A stretch of DNA of 64,000 nucleotides from Pseudomonadota bacterium (GCA_009926935.1 RFNZ01000002.1:25473-89472), one strand, 5' to 3'. Numbered from the stretch's first letter, positions 36,185 to 45,999 are shown. Translations and numbers: made by a program. Notes: a model not told the origin generated them from the sequence alone.

Positions 36185-36814
36185 ATGCAAAACACACTTC
36201 TTGTCCTTTCCGAGCTTGATGCAAGCCCGTTTGACGCCCGCAACGGTTTCAGGGCAGCCGCCGCTTTAAAAGGGCTCGGTGCCGCCCGTGCCGATATCAC
36301 GCAAGACCCTCGCCTCATCTATGCCGAGGCGCATGGCGCTTACGCCCGCCCGGTTCCGAATTTTGAAAAGGCGGCAACGGTACTGGCGGAAAGTGTTTTC
36401 AGGCCCATCATCGGCCAGTCCGATGCCGTCTATTTGAACGGCCTGACGGCCCGCCGCCTGATCATGCCTACCATCCAGCAACTTTCGGCAGCGGGCGCCG
36501 TCTTTGCACGCTCGGTCCTTGGTGAGCAGGCAGGCCATGGCATGAGCGAGCGTGACGGGCAGGATATCGGCCTTATCTTTTTTCTGGCCCTGCATGGCAA
36601 AACAGCCAAGGGCCAACCCTATGACGGGCTGGTTCACGCAAGCCTTTCCGGCGCAACCTGCGAAGCGCTTGAACTGCTCTCACCCCACATCGTCGGCAAA
36701 AGGCTGGATACATTCGGCACCGCCATTCATCTGGGTGCCCTCAGGCGCACGCTCACAAAAATCCACGGCGCAGATCTCATTACCCGCACCTTTGAACAAC
36801 GCTATGTGATGTAG
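36185..36814 (+). CDS. Hypothetical protein, 209 aa
   Basis: Unrecognised soluble protein. Alternating helix-rich stretches with many Ala, Leu and Arg (FRAAAALKGLGAARADI, LTARRLIMPTIQQLSAAGAVFARSVLG), no signal peptide and no spans. Codon use resembles the neighbours. It is divergent from rpsB with about 170 bases between the starts, and the next gene (92-aa secreted protein) follows after about 30 bases on the same strand. No function can be inferred. Confidence 0.68.
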   Translation: MQNTLLVLSELDASPFDARNGFRAAAALKGLGAARADITQDPRLIYAEAHGAYARPVPNFEKAATVLAESVFRPIIGQSDAVYLNGLTARRLIMPTIQQLSAAGAVFARSVLGEQAGHGMSERDGQDIGLIFFLALHGKTAKGQPYDGLVHASLSGATCEALELLSPHIVGKRLDTFGTAIHLGALRRTLTKIHGADLITRTFEQRYVM

Positions 36815-36845
36815 TTCCAAGTCATTCGGCAATGCAGTACCATGC

Positions 36846-37124
36846 ATGCCAATGAGACATGCTTTTCTGGTTTACCTCTCTTTTTTGTTTTTGAGCACCG
36901 GCGCGCAGGCCGCAGGGTACGAGCTCACGGATTCACTCATACAGTTTTTAGGGCAGGTTGATCTGGCCTTACAAATGCACACGCCACAGCAGTGCCTGCC
37001 GATACTCACTCAAGCCGGACCCTATTCTTATCCAAGCGAAGAACTCTTGATGGATGGCTGGCGCATGGCCTGCACAACAACGCTCACCTGCGTCGCCGAA
37101 AAGCTTGAGACAAGCGGGCTCTAA
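36846..37124 (+). CDS. Small secreted hypothetical protein, 92 aa
   Basis: The N-terminus (MPMRHAFLVYLSFLFLSTGAQAAG) is a classic signal peptide with an Ala-x-Ala site. The mature part is about 70 residues with three Cys (QQCLP, MACTTT, LTCVAE), suggesting at least one disulfide. The stop overlaps the 3' end of dnaE by four bases on the opposite strand. Unrecognised family. Confidence 0.6.
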   Translation: MPMRHAFLVYLSFLFLSTGAQAAGYELTDSLIQFLGQVDLALQMHTPQQCLPILTQAGPYSYPSEELLMDGWRMACTTTLTCVAEKLETSGL

Positions 37125-40100
37125 CCCTCCATTACACCAACAACGCCGGGCAGCCTGTGGAGGCTGGATAAAGCCTGAGGGCTTAATTTCCAACGCCCGG
37201 GTACAACAATCTCAGCTACATATCCGTCATTCGCCGGTACTTTTAAAAGCAGGGTGGACATGCCTTGCCCCTCCGCACTCACAACGGATTTAATTTGGTC
37301 GAGTGCAGCCGTATCCTGCAATGTCACGATGCACCGGCGCGGCTGTGCTGCCAACGCGTCAGATAATTTCTGGATACCCTGTATCGTCACACGCATCTGG
37401 TCTTCGCGCAGCCCGGCATCCACTGTCAAAAGCAGGCTTTCCCCCGCGTTCAGAATATTACGTGTTTTGGCGAGCTCCTCCGAAAAAACCATGCCCTCAA
37501 AAACGCCGCTTGGGTCCGAGACTTGCAAAAACGCGTATTTATTCCCCGTCTTGGATGACACTTTTTCGTTTTTCTTGAGCAGCACACCCGCCATAAACGT
37601 TTTTATATGCGGTTTGTTTTCAAGTTTCTCGCGCAGGTCAGCTACCAAAGCCACACGCATGCGCGTCAACACCGCCCGCTGGCTGTCGAGCGGGTGGGCC
37701 GAAAGGTAAAACCCGACGGCCTCAAACTCATGGCGCAGTTTTTCAAGGTGGTCCCATTCGGCCACTTTAGGCAGCGGTGGCCTGTTCGCGGTCATGCCGC
37801 CTGCGCCCGCACCAAACAAACCCACCTGCCCTGAATCGCGGTCGGCATGCATGTTCTGGCAGTAGCGCAAAACAACCTCGGCTGCCTCATAAGCCGCAGC
37901 ACGGGTCATACCAAAACTATCAAAGGCCCCTGCCGTAGCCAAAGCTTCCATGGTTTTCTTGTTCAAAACTTTCGGGTCGAGGCGTTCGGCAAAATCGAAC
38001 ACATCTTTAAACGGGCCGCGGCTGTCGCGCTCGGCGCGCATGACGGTCATCGCCTGCTGGCCAACGCCCTTCAAAGCCGCAAGGGAATACCGTATGGCTT
38101 TACCCTCAACCGTAAACTCAAAACTTGATGCGTTCACATCCGGCGGCAAAACAGGGATACCCATCCTCGCGCATTCCTGCCTGAAAACGCTCAGCTTGTC
38201 GGTGTTGCCTTGATCAAGCGTCATGGACGCCGCCATGAATTCCAGCGGATGATTGGCCTTGAGCCACGCCGTCCAGTACGAAATCAGCGCGTATCCGGCG
38301 GAGTGCGCTTTATTGAATCCGTACCCCGCAAACTTGTCGATTTTATCGAAGATGGCGTTGGCCTGATCAGCCCCGACGCCCGAGTGTTCCTCGGCCCCCT
38401 TCACAAATTGCGCGCGCTGCGCATCCATCTCGGATTGTATTTTTTTGCCCATGGCGCGTCGCAGAAGGTCAGCGCTGCCAAGCGTATAGCCCGCAAGCAC
38501 CTGCGCTGCCTGCATTACCTGCTCTTGATAAATCATGACCCCGTAAGTATCGCGCAAAACTGGCTCGAGCTTCGGGTGCATGTAATCGCGTTCCTCCTGC
38601 CCATGAAGGCAAGCAAGATACTTCGGAATGTTTTCCATGGGACCAGGGCGGAACAACGCCACAAGAGCGATAATCTGGTCAAAATTATTGACCTTCATTT
38701 TAATACCGAGGTCGCGCATCCCCGCACTTTCAAGCTGGAAAACGCCAACCGTTTCCCCGCGTGCAATAAGCGCCAGCGTCTTTTCGCCATCAAGCGGAAT
38801 GGACAGGATATCAAGCGGCTCCCCGCGCTTGGCACCAATCAAATCCGTCGCCTTCTGGATGACGGTCATGGTTTTAAGACCAAGGAAGTCGAATTTCACA
38901 AGCCCTGCGCTTTCAACATACTTCATGTTGAATTGGGTAGCCGGCATATCCGATCCGGGGTCGCGGTATAAAGGCACCAGTTGCTCGAGCGGCCTGTCGC
39001 CAATCACAACACCGGCAGCATGGGTTGAGGCGTGACGGTAAAGCCCTTCAAGCTTGAGTGCGATATCAATCAGCTTTGCGGTAATTTCCTCCCGCCGCAT
39101 CTCCACTCGCAAATCGGGGTCGGCATCAAGGGCCTCCTGCAAACTCACAGGGTCAGCCGGGTTTTGCGGGATCATTTTTGCAATCCGGTCCACCTGCCCG
39201 TAGGGCATCTGCAACACGCGCCCCACATCGCGCACCACGGCTCTCGCCTGCAATTTACCGAAGGTAATAATCTGCGCCACCCGGTCTCGCCCAAAACGCT
39301 GCTGGACATAGGCAATCACCTCGTCACGGCGGTCTTGGCAAAAATCCACGTCGAAGTCGGGCATGGATACGCGTTCGGGGTTCAAAAACCGCTCGAACAG
39401 AAGGTTGAAGGCCAGCGGGTCCAAGTCAGTAATACGTAAAGCCCAAGCGACAACCGAACCGGCACCCGAACCCCGCCCCGGCCCCACAGGGATGTTATTG
39501 GCCTTCGCCCATTTGATGAAATCCGAGACGATAAGGAAGTAACCCGCATAGCCCATGGGCTTGATGGTCTTTAATTCAAAATCCAATCTTTCTTCGTATT
39601 TTCTGATAGTTGTAGTACGTTCTTCATCTGACATCTCAGGTTTTAAAACGTAATTTTCAAGCCGCCAGGCCAGACCAGCCCTGGCCTCATCCTCCAAAAT
39701 CTGCACCTCGTTTCGGCCATCCCCATACGAAAAAGGCGGCAGGATAGGATCAATTGATTTCAAAAGCTGCGAACAGCGCTGCGCAATGACAACCGTGTTA
39801 TCGATAGCCTCCGGCAAGTCCTCAAACAGCTCTTCCATTTCATCTGCAGATTTGAAATAGCATTCAGGGGATACTTGTCGGCGGTCGGCCTCGGTTACGT
39901 AACGCCCGTCGGCTATACACAACAAAGCGTCATGCGCCTCATGCATGTCGGCCTCGGCAAAGTACACGTCATTGGTCGCCACAATCGGCACATCAAACTT
40001 ATAGGCAAGGTCCAGAAGCCCTTCCTCGACCGCCGTTTCATCGCGCACACTATGGCGCTGGATTTCGACATAGATGCGCCCTTTGAAAAGCCCCATCAGC

Positions 40101-40552
40101 GTTTTCAAAACCTTCTCGGCATCGCGCGGCTGGTTATGCGCGAGATACTGCGCGACAGGGCCTTTGAAACCGCCTGTCAGGCAAATCACCCCCTCGGCGC
40201 AAATCTCGAGTTCCTCCCAGCTGCAAAACACCTCCTTGGTGCTTTCGGTATTGAGGTACGCACGGGATACAAGGCGGCAGAGGTTGCGATACCCAAGGTC
40301 GTTCTGTGCAAGCAGCGTCAGCTGGTGCCGCTCAAAGCCAACAGCCATCTGCACCCCGATAATGGGCTGCACACCGGCTTTAGCCGCCTCCAAGGCGAAC
40401 TCAAGCGCACCAAACAGATTGTTGGTATCACAAACGGCAACAGCCGGCATCTGGTGCTTGGCGCAAAGCTTAACCAGATCCTTGACCGCAATCGCCCCTT
40501 CCGCGAGTGAATACGCGGTATGGCAGTGCAAATGAACAAAACTGGCGGGCAT
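37121..40552 (-). CDS. dnaE: DNA polymerase III alpha subunit
   Basis: Replicative C-family polymerase, 1143 residues. An N-terminal PHP domain (VHLHCHTAYSLAEGA) is partly degenerate: VCDTNNLFG replaces the metal-binding TDHGN form, so intrinsic proofreading is unlikely. The palm carries GRGSGAGSVVAW and the catalytic PDFDVDFCQDRRDEV. Further on come the TRKAM-like GSADLLRRAMGKK and YGFNKAHSAGYALISYWTAWLK, then a tandem HhH region (FEFTVEGKAIRYSLAALKGVG) and a C-terminal OB fold (VSSKTGNKYAFLQVSDPSGVFEGMVF). The start codon sits one base after AGGAGG, unusually close. It follows lolCD downstream, a conserved order. Confidence 0.96.
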   Translation of the reverse strand: MPASFVHLHCHTAYSLAEGAIAVKDLVKLCAKHQMPAVAVCDTNNLFGALEFALEAAKAGVQPIIGVQMAVGFERHQLTLLAQNDLGYRNLCRLVSRAYLNTESTKEVFCSWEELEICAEGVICLTGGFKGPVAQYLAHNQPRDAEKVLKTLMGLFKGRIYVEIQRHSVRDETAVEEGLLDLAYKFDVPIVATNDVYFAEADMHEAHDALLCIADGRYVTEADRRQVSPECYFKSADEMEELFEDLPEAIDNTVVIAQRCSQLLKSIDPILPPFSYGDGRNEVQILEDEARAGLAWRLENYVLKPEMSDEERTTTIRKYEERLDFELKTIKPMGYAGYFLIVSDFIKWAKANNIPVGPGRGSGAGSVVAWALRITDLDPLAFNLLFERFLNPERVSMPDFDVDFCQDRRDEVIAYVQQRFGRDRVAQIITFGKLQARAVVRDVGRVLQMPYGQVDRIAKMIPQNPADPVSLQEALDADPDLRVEMRREEITAKLIDIALKLEGLYRHASTHAAGVVIGDRPLEQLVPLYRDPGSDMPATQFNMKYVESAGLVKFDFLGLKTMTVIQKATDLIGAKRGEPLDILSIPLDGEKTLALIARGETVGVFQLESAGMRDLGIKMKVNNFDQIIALVALFRPGPMENIPKYLACLHGQEERDYMHPKLEPVLRDTYGVMIYQEQVMQAAQVLAGYTLGSADLLRRAMGKKIQSEMDAQRAQFVKGAEEHSGVGADQANAIFDKIDKFAGYGFNKAHSAGYALISYWTAWLKANHPLEFMAASMTLDQGNTDKLSVFRQECARMGIPVLPPDVNASSFEFTVEGKAIRYSLAALKGVGQQAMTVMRAERDSRGPFKDVFDFAERLDPKVLNKKTMEALATAGAFDSFGMTRAAAYEAAEVVLRYCQNMHADRDSGQVGLFGAGAGGMTANRPPLPKVAEWDHLEKLRHEFEAVGFYLSAHPLDSQRAVLTRMRVALVADLREKLENKPHIKTFMAGVLLKKNEKVSSKTGNKYAFLQVSDPSGVFEGMVFSEELAKTRNILNAGESLLLTVDAGLREDQMRVTIQGIQKLSDALAAQPRRCIVTLQDTAALDQIKSVVSAEGQGMSTLLLKVPANDGYVAEIVVPGRWKLSPQALSSLHRLPGVVGVMEG

Positions 40553-40644
40553 CCCTCCTTTGTAGGAAAGGCGCGCCCAAAAGCCAATAAGTCACTGGCT
40601 TTTACCCACGGTCATATAATTTGACATAACAAAAACTTGAGGAA

Positions 40645-41121
40645 CTAAAAGCGACGCTGTGGGCCGCGATCACCCGGGTCACGAAGCTGGGTTAAACCCA
40701 TACCACGCTGAGGTGTTTCTGGCGGTTTACTAACAGCCGGCGCATCAAGCGGGATACCATTGGTACGCTTATGCTCCTGGATATTATAAAGCGCTCGATG
40801 GACGGACTTTGCTTTGCCTTCCGGGTCTGCAAATTCATCTCCCATCGCTTGCAAAAGGAATTGCATCATCAAAAGTGGCCGCTTCACCCTCCACTGCGTT
40901 AATCGGCCAAGTAGTTCTGAACACTGTTTTTCATCCAGCTCAACTTCGTTGTCTTTTTTATTCTGGGCAGCCTCAGCGTCCGTTTGCGCATCATTATTGT
41001 AAGTGCTCGTATAATAATGCCGAAAAACAGCCTTCATACTGTCCGAAGTAAGCCTACCTGCATATTCGTAACTACTTGAACTTGCACGGGTAACAGGGTC
41101 AGAATAGAGGCGGTAAAGCAT
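40645..41121 (-). CDS. Hypothetical protein, 158 aa
   Basis: Unrecognised. Soluble and polar, with a Tyr/Ser-rich N-terminus (MLYRLYSDPVTRASSSSYEYAG), a charged middle (DAEAAQNKKDNEVELDEKQ) and a Pro/Arg-rich end. A strong promoter-like element at 41145-41173 and an AAAGGA ribosome-binding site support expression as a single-gene unit between lolD and dnaE. Confidence 0.62.
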   Translation of the reverse strand: MLYRLYSDPVTRASSSSYEYAGRLTSDSMKAVFRHYYTSTYNNDAQTDAEAAQNKKDNEVELDEKQCSELLGRLTQWRVKRPLLMMQFLLQAMGDEFADPEGKAKSVHRALYNIQEHKRTNGIPLDAPAVSKPPETPQRGMGLTQLRDPGDRGPQRRF

Positions 41122-41144
41122 GGCTTGGTCCTTTGGCTCCAGCC

Positions 41145-41173
41145 ATCATACCAAGCCCAATAAAGTTATGCAA
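41145..41173 (-). promoter_or_regulatory. Predicted promoter for the 158-aa gene
   Basis: On the minus strand TTGCAT (41173-41168), a 17-base spacer and TATGAT (41150-41145). The -10 matches five of six consensus bases. A start near 41138 gives a leader of about 17 bases containing the ribosome-binding site. Confidence 0.5.
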
Positions 41174-41196
41174 AATATAAAGTTATTCTTTGTATT

Positions 41197-41874
41197 TCAG
41201 GTAATTAACCCGCCCTTGAGCCGCAGGGTACGGTCCATACGGGCGGCAAGATCGGGGTTGTGGGTCGCCATCAGCATGGCAACGCCTGTCTTGCGTACAA
41301 TCGCCTCCAGCATGCGGTAAACATGCTCGGCCGTATCGGGGTCAAGGTTGCCCGTGGGCTCATCGGCCAAAAGCAGCTTTGGCCTGTTCGCAAGCGCCCG
41401 CGCAATTGATACGCGCTGCTGCTCCCCACCAGATAAACGCGCCGGCCTATGCTCGGCACGCGGTGCAAGCCCCATCGCCTCCAGCATCTTCATGGCGCGC
41501 TCGGCTGCCTGCGCGCGTGACTGCCCCGCAATCATCATGGGCAGCATCACGTTTTCAAGGGCTGAGAATTCAGGCAGCAAATGATGCGCCTGATACACAA
41601 AGCCAATACTCTCGCGGCGCAGCGCCGTCCGCTCGCCATCATCCATGGATTGCGCGGGCCGCCCAGTAATCTCGATCGTGCCGCTCGTCGGCGTATCCAA
41701 AAGCCCCACGCATTGCAGCAGCGTCGATTTGCCGGAGCCCGATTGCCCCATCAGGGCCACCATCTCGCCAGCAGCCAAAGTAAAGCTAACACCGTTCAAA
41801 ACATGCAGTTTATTTTCTGCCTGTTCATAAACCCGCGTAAGCGCGGATACATGGAGCACTGGGGCGTTATTCAT
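41197..41874 (-). CDS. lolD: Lipoprotein-releasing ABC transporter ATPase LolD
   Basis: ATPase of the LolCDE complex that extracts lipoproteins from the inner membrane. Walker [11 protein letters not shown]-loop [12 protein letters not shown], signature [15 protein letters not shown], Walker [13 protein letters not shown] and the H-loop ATHNPDLA are all present. The 225-residue length and [13 protein letters not shown] match LolD rather than general MacB ATPases. The start overlaps the permease gene's stop by eight bases. Confidence 0.95.
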   Translation of the reverse strand: MNNAPVLHVSALTRVYEQAENKLHVLNGVSFTLAAGEMVALMGQSGSGKSTLLQCVGLLDTPTSGTIEITGRPAQSMDDGERTALRRESIGFVYQAHHLLPEFSALENVMLPMMIAGQSRAQAAERAMKMLEAMGLAPRAEHRPARLSGGEQQRVSIARALANRPKLLLADEPTGNLDPDTAEHVYRMLEAIVRKTGVAMLMATHNPDLAARMDRTLRLKGGLIT

Positions 41875-43147
41875 ACCGCAGCGCCTCCACAGGATCTAGG
41901 CGCGCGGCGCGCCAGGCAGGGTAAAGCGTAGCCAGAAACGAAAGCGTAAAGGCCATGCCAAGCACGGCAATCACCTCGCTCCAGTCCAGCTTTGCCGGAA
42001 GCTTGGACAGGAAATAAATCTCCGCCGAAAAAAGCTCGGTACCTGTAAGCGCCTGCAAAAACTGCCTTATATGCTCAATATTCAGGGCAAATGAAATCCC
42101 GAGCGCGGCCCCTGCAATCGTACCGGCAAAACCGATCGTTGCCCCCGTTAAAATGAACACGCGTAGCATGGACGCACGCGGCGCACCCATCGTCCGCAGG
42201 ATGGCAATATCCCGCCCCTTGTCCTTCACCAGCATGATCATGGATGAGATAATATTAAACGCCGCAACCAGTATGATCATGGTGAGTATCAAAAACATCA
42301 CATTGCGCTCAACCTGCAGAGCGTTGAAAAAGCTCTGGTTGCTGCTCTTCCAGTCAATGATCTTATACCCCTCGCCTACAACCTCGGCGATCGCCTCACC
42401 CGTCCCGTCCGTGCGCGTCATGTCGTTCGTAAATATTTCAAGCGCATCCACGCCGGAGCCGGTCCCAAAAAATCCCTGCGCTGCCTCAAGCGGAATAAAC
42501 ACGAAGTTGGAATTATACTCGTACATCTCCACATCAAAAATCACGGCCACCGTAAAACTGCGCGAGCGCGGCATGGTGCCAAAAGGGGTAGGTTTACCCT
42601 GCGGGCCTACAAGCACAACCTTGTCTCCTATTTTAAGATCAAGTCGTCTTGCCATTTCCACGCCCAGCGCTGCGCTGTCTTCTTCAAATCGGGCGAGAGA
42701 TCCTTCGCGGATTCCATCCGATAGCACGGGCTTTTTAGAAAAACTTGTAGCCGAAAGGCCCCGCACCATAACCCCAAGCGAGCGTCCGTTAACGGTCATC
42801 AGCGCCTGCCGCTCAACCATCGGAAAAACGGCGGTAACACCGGGCACTTTTTCAGACAGCGCCTGCGCCATAACGCCGTAGCTCTGCACATACCCGTGGG
42901 TTGAAACAACGTTGATATGCCCATTAAGCCCGACAAGCCTACCCAAAAGCTCGGCCCTAAAACCGTTCATGACCGACATCACGATAATCAGCGTGGCAAC
43001 ACCAAGCATGATGCCGGTAAATGAAAAAGCAGCGATAACCGAAACAAACCCCTCGGCCTTGCGCGCACGCAAATACCGCCAGGCCATCATCCGCTCAAAG
43101 GAAGAAAACAAAATCATCGAGGCGCACTTTGTATAAAACCGCCACAT
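41867..43147 (-). CDS. lolC: Lipoprotein-releasing ABC transporter permease LolC/LolE
   Basis: Permease with one N-terminal span (FVSVIAAFSFTGIMLGVATLIIVMSVM), a large periplasmic MacB-like domain of about 240 residues, and three C-terminal spans of the FtsX type ending DPVEALRYE. The single permease gene suggests a LolF-type homodimer or one subunit of a LolC/E pair. Start choice: ATG 43147 has AGAAGAGG eight bases ahead, while ATG 43117 (MILFSSFERMMAWRYLRAR) fits the family N-terminus better; both are in frame. Order dnaE-lolD-lolC is conserved, and proS normally follows next to lolC. Confidence 0.94.
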   Translation of the reverse strand: MWRFYTKCASMILFSSFERMMAWRYLRARKAEGFVSVIAAFSFTGIMLGVATLIIVMSVMNGFRAELLGRLVGLNGHINVVSTHGYVQSYGVMAQALSEKVPGVTAVFPMVERQALMTVNGRSLGVMVRGLSATSFSKKPVLSDGIREGSLARFEEDSAALGVEMARRLDLKIGDKVVLVGPQGKPTPFGTMPRSRSFTVAVIFDVEMYEYNSNFVFIPLEAAQGFFGTGSGVDALEIFTNDMTRTDGTGEAIAEVVGEGYKIIDWKSSNQSFFNALQVERNVMFLILTMIILVAAFNIISSMIMLVKDKGRDIAILRTMGAPRASMLRVFILTGATIGFAGTIAGAALGISFALNIEHIRQFLQALTGTELFSAEIYFLSKLPAKLDWSEVIAVLGMAFTLSFLATLYPAWRAARLDPVEALRYE

Positions 43148-43322
43148 AACACAAGCCTCTTCTGGCGACCAAAACCACTGGAGGCGTTTTCAATGGAAGC
43201 ACCTGCAGCACGTAATTCTGTTATTTTCTTAAAGTCTTTCTTGATAAAAGATTTCAAAATTTGCAAATTTGACAGGCTCAATAAAACCCAATTACTTACG
43301 TAAAAAACCTATGGAGAGAACA

Positions 43323-43772
43323 ATGTCTAAGCCCTACTGGATCGCAGGTATCCCCATTTATTCCGAATGCACACGCATTGCCTTCATCGAGGGCGAGCGC
43401 CAAGCTGTTCTCAAACTGGCAACACCTGCCAACCGCATGGAAAGCGGCACGACCAAAACATACTACTCCGACAGCTACACGTTGTCTGAAGCCAGAGAAT
43501 GCCTGATCGACCTCATGAGAGCTCGTTTCGATGACCGCGAGACGGAAACCGCTCGCAAAGCCCTCATTAAAGTTTTTGAAGGTGCATACCAACGCCTCGG
43601 CGGTTCTCTGGATGACCTGCCGCAAATCGGCAGAAACGGTTTCAATACCCCCGCTCAGGCACAGCCAACAGCAACGGCTGCACGCAAGCCACGCAAAGCG
43701 CCGGCCGAGGTCGTCGTTGCCGCAAATGCTGGCGGCAAAAGAGCTGCACGTAGCCGCCGCGCCCCCGTTTAA
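43323..43772 (+). CDS. Hypothetical protein with basic Ala/Lys/Arg tail, 149 aa
   Basis: Unrecognised. A compact N-terminal region (SKPYWIAGIPIYSECTRIAFIEGERQAVLKL), a helical middle (EARECLIDLMRARFDDRETETARKALIKVFEGAYQRLGG) and a disordered basic tail (KPRKAPAEVVV... RAARSRRAPV), like the tails of nucleoid- or RNA-associated proteins. I used ATG 43323, which has a GGAGAG ribosome-binding site; the upstream in-frame TTG at 43269 is actually part of a TTGACA element. First gene of the accessory stretch after lolC, divergent from it. DNA or RNA binding is a guess from charge. Confidence 0.65.
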   Translation: MSKPYWIAGIPIYSECTRIAFIEGERQAVLKLATPANRMESGTTKTYYSDSYTLSEARECLIDLMRARFDDRETETARKALIKVFEGAYQRLGGSLDDLPQIGRNGFNTPAQAQPTATAARKPRKAPAEVVVAANAGGKRAARSRRAPV

Positions 43773-43833
43773 CAAGTACCGTCTCTAAATCCTGCAAATC
43801 AGGGTACAATCGCCATGGAAAAGGATTCTTCCC

Positions 43834-44910
43834 ATGGCGATGTCACCTGCCTTCGATTCAGGCGCACGGCCAAACCTCCCGCTCGAGGTTAAAGGCCGGA
43901 CGTTGCTTATAATGATGATCACGGCCCCTCTGGGCATCGTGGCCGCGCTAATCGATGCCTATATTTTCAACAACGCACTGCGCGATTACGCTTTCAACAA
44001 CCCTGAACGCGTCGTGTGGTGGGTTGCGGTGCTCTCCACCCCTCATATTATTGCCTCACTCGTCACATTCGCTGACCGTGAATATATAAGCCTCTACGCA
44101 AAGCCCCTTAAAAAAGGCGTGCTGATAGCGGTGCTTCTCGGGCTTATTATTCCGGTCGCTGTCGGCATGCTGCTCAATCCCGGCAATGTTCCCTATACGG
44201 ATATTGGCGCAATGGCCCATTTTGGGGCTGGCGCATCGCTGCTCATAGCAGCACTTTATACCACTTACCACAACCTGCAGCAGCAATACGGCGTAGCCCT
44301 GATGCTCATGAAACAGCCCGCCACTTTCATACACCATCTCTGGAAGTGGATAACAATCATCCCGGCAACGCTCGTCTTTTTAGGCATGCAGTACAATCAC
44401 GAAGGTCTGGATTGGGAATACTGGCCAAACGTCAAAGCCATCGCCGCCGTGAGCATGGCCCTTGCCGTAATCGTAGCAGGCCGGATCGCATGGCAATACA
44501 CCCGCAGGCCCGATTGGTCGCATGTCGGCCTTGCTTTTTTCGGCGCTAATGCCGCGATGCTTGTTATCTCTTTTGGCCTCGTTCTCAAAGGCTACATCCT
44601 GATAGCCATGCTGATGCCTAGGGTCATACACGACCTCACCGCCTACTGGGTCTACATGGTCCACGATGAAAACCGCAACGCCACAACCATGCGCAACCCC
44701 ATATACGCACTACCAGCAAAAATAGGCATACGTCCCGTATGGTTTTGCGTACCCCTCTCCTTCATCATCGGATACGCGCTGCTGGTATTAAGTCAGGATA
44801 TGTTCGTGCTGACCTTCTTCGTACTTTCGCTCAACTACATCCACTACTATCTGGAGGGCATCATCTGGAAACGGGGCTCTCCGCATCGCCAGCATGTGCC
44901 CTTCACGTAA
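43834..44910 (+). CDS. Polytopic membrane protein, paralog 1 of 4
   Basis: Integral inner-membrane protein of 358 residues with about nine or ten predicted spans. Four polar clusters shared with the next three genes lie in or beside spans: TPHIIAS (His71) with ADREY (Asp81, Glu83); YHNLQQQYG (His146 and Gln residues); IHDLTAYWVYMVHDENRN (His266, Asp267, His277, Asp278, Asn280, Asn282); and NYIHYYLEGIIWKRGSPHR (His337, Glu341, Lys/Arg346-347, His351). The C-terminus is a strict HVPFT. That pattern looks like a membrane-embedded catalytic or metal site. It faintly recalls membrane families with PH...DREE, WHxxRQxYG and HYYxDGxIWR motifs; I cannot name a function. AAAAGGA precedes the start. Confidence 0.85.
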   Translation: MAMSPAFDSGARPNLPLEVKGRTLLIMMITAPLGIVAALIDAYIFNNALRDYAFNNPERVVWWVAVLSTPHIIASLVTFADREYISLYAKPLKKGVLIAVLLGLIIPVAVGMLLNPGNVPYTDIGAMAHFGAGASLLIAALYTTYHNLQQQYGVALMLMKQPATFIHHLWKWITIIPATLVFLGMQYNHEGLDWEYWPNVKAIAAVSMALAVIVAGRIAWQYTRRPDWSHVGLAFFGANAAMLVISFGLVLKGYILIAMLMPRVIHDLTAYWVYMVHDENRNATTMRNPIYALPAKIGIRPVWFCVPLSFIIGYALLVLSQDMFVLTFFVLSLNYIHYYLEGIIWKRGSPHRQHVPFT

Positions 44911-44922
44911 CAGGAGCCTTTC

Positions 44923-45999
44923 ATGACAGCCACAACCTTTGATTCAGGCGCACTCCCCAATCTGCCGATGCATGTCAAAAACAGGACTCTTCTTGGCATC
45001 ATGATGATAGCGCCGCTGGCGGCAATTCTAGCCCTCATCGATAAACCGCTTCTTGGCGGCACAATTCTCAACAACATGGTAACCAATCCGCGTGATATCG
45101 CTTTCTGGACAGCGGTACTAACAGTGCCCCATATCGTAGCATCGCTCGTCACCTTCGCCGACCGCGAGTATCTCACCCACCATAAAAAACGCCTTGCTAA
45201 GGCCGGCTTTTACGGTCTGCTTCTCGCCTTCGCTGCGCCCTTTGTCGTGGGACTCGCCATTACAGAGATTTTTGATATACCCGCACATGCTTTTGAGGAC
45301 TTCATCGCCGTAGGTTCGATTGCGACGCTCATCATCATGGCGTTCTACACCATGTATCACAACCTGATGCAGCAATACGGCATTTCCCTCATGATGCTGC
45401 GACAAGCCCCAACCTTCGATTTTCAGATGTGGCGCTGGTTTACGATTATTCCCGCGGGTTTTGCCTATACAATCCTCATGACATCCGACGCACCGGAAGT
45501 CCGCGAAAACTGGCCCCTGCTTATCTCAGTCATTGGGGGTGGCCTCCTCATCGCAACGATCTTCGGCATCCGCTTCTTGTTTACGATCCTCAAAAACCCC
45601 AATCGTACAAAAGTTGGCCTTTGGTATTTTCTGGCTAACATGTCGGTCCTGTATGTGTGCTTCGGGCTTATACTGTCCGGCTACGGCTTCATGGCAACAC
45701 TGGTACCGCGCCTCACTCACGACTTCACGGCATTCTGGGTCTACATGGTGCACGATGAAAACCGCAACGCCGATAAAGTCCGCAACCCTGTATATGCCCT
45801 GCCAAAAAAACTGGGCCTCCATCCTTGGATGCTCTGTGCCCCGATCGCGATCGCTATCAGCGCCGTATTGATGGGCATGGCCGAAAGCCTGATACTCGTC
45901 ACGATGTTCGTAACCGCGCTTAACTACATCCACTATTACATTGAAGGTTATATGTGGAAGCGCGGCGAGCCTCACCGCCAATACGTGCCCTTTGTCTGA
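44923..45999 (+). CDS. Polytopic membrane protein, paralog 2 of 4
   Basis: 358 residues, closest by eye to paralog 1: both open with FDSGA-PNLP, share VPHIVASLVTFADREY, MYHNLMQQYGISLMML, THDFTAFWVYMVHDENRN and NYIHYYIEGYMWKRGEPHRQ, and end in VPF plus one residue. All invariant His, Asp, Glu and Asn positions of the family are kept, so it is not a decayed copy. A clear CAGGAG ribosome-binding site lies in the 12-base gap after paralog 1, so the genes are one operon. Same topology, function unknown. Confidence 0.85.
   Translation: MTATTFDSGALPNLPMHVKNRTLLGIMMIAPLAAILALIDKPLLGGTILNNMVTNPRDIAFWTAVLTVPHIVASLVTFADREYLTHHKKRLAKAGFYGLLLAFAAPFVVGLAITEIFDIPAHAFEDFIAVGSIATLIIMAFYTMYHNLMQQYGISLMMLRQAPTFDFQMWRWFTIIPAGFAYTILMTSDAPEVRENWPLLISVIGGGLLIATIFGIRFLFTILKNPNRTKVGLWYFLANMSVLYVCFGLILSGYGFMATLVPRLTHDFTAFWVYMVHDENRNADKVRNPVYALPKKLGLHPWMLCAPIAIAISAVLMGMAESLILVTMFVTALNYIHYYIEGYMWKRGEPHRQYVPFV

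Noticed and set aside
38210..40510. Several plus-strand frames antisense to dnaE
   Set aside because: All lie within the dnaE coding region with no start signals; dnaE motifs are continuous.
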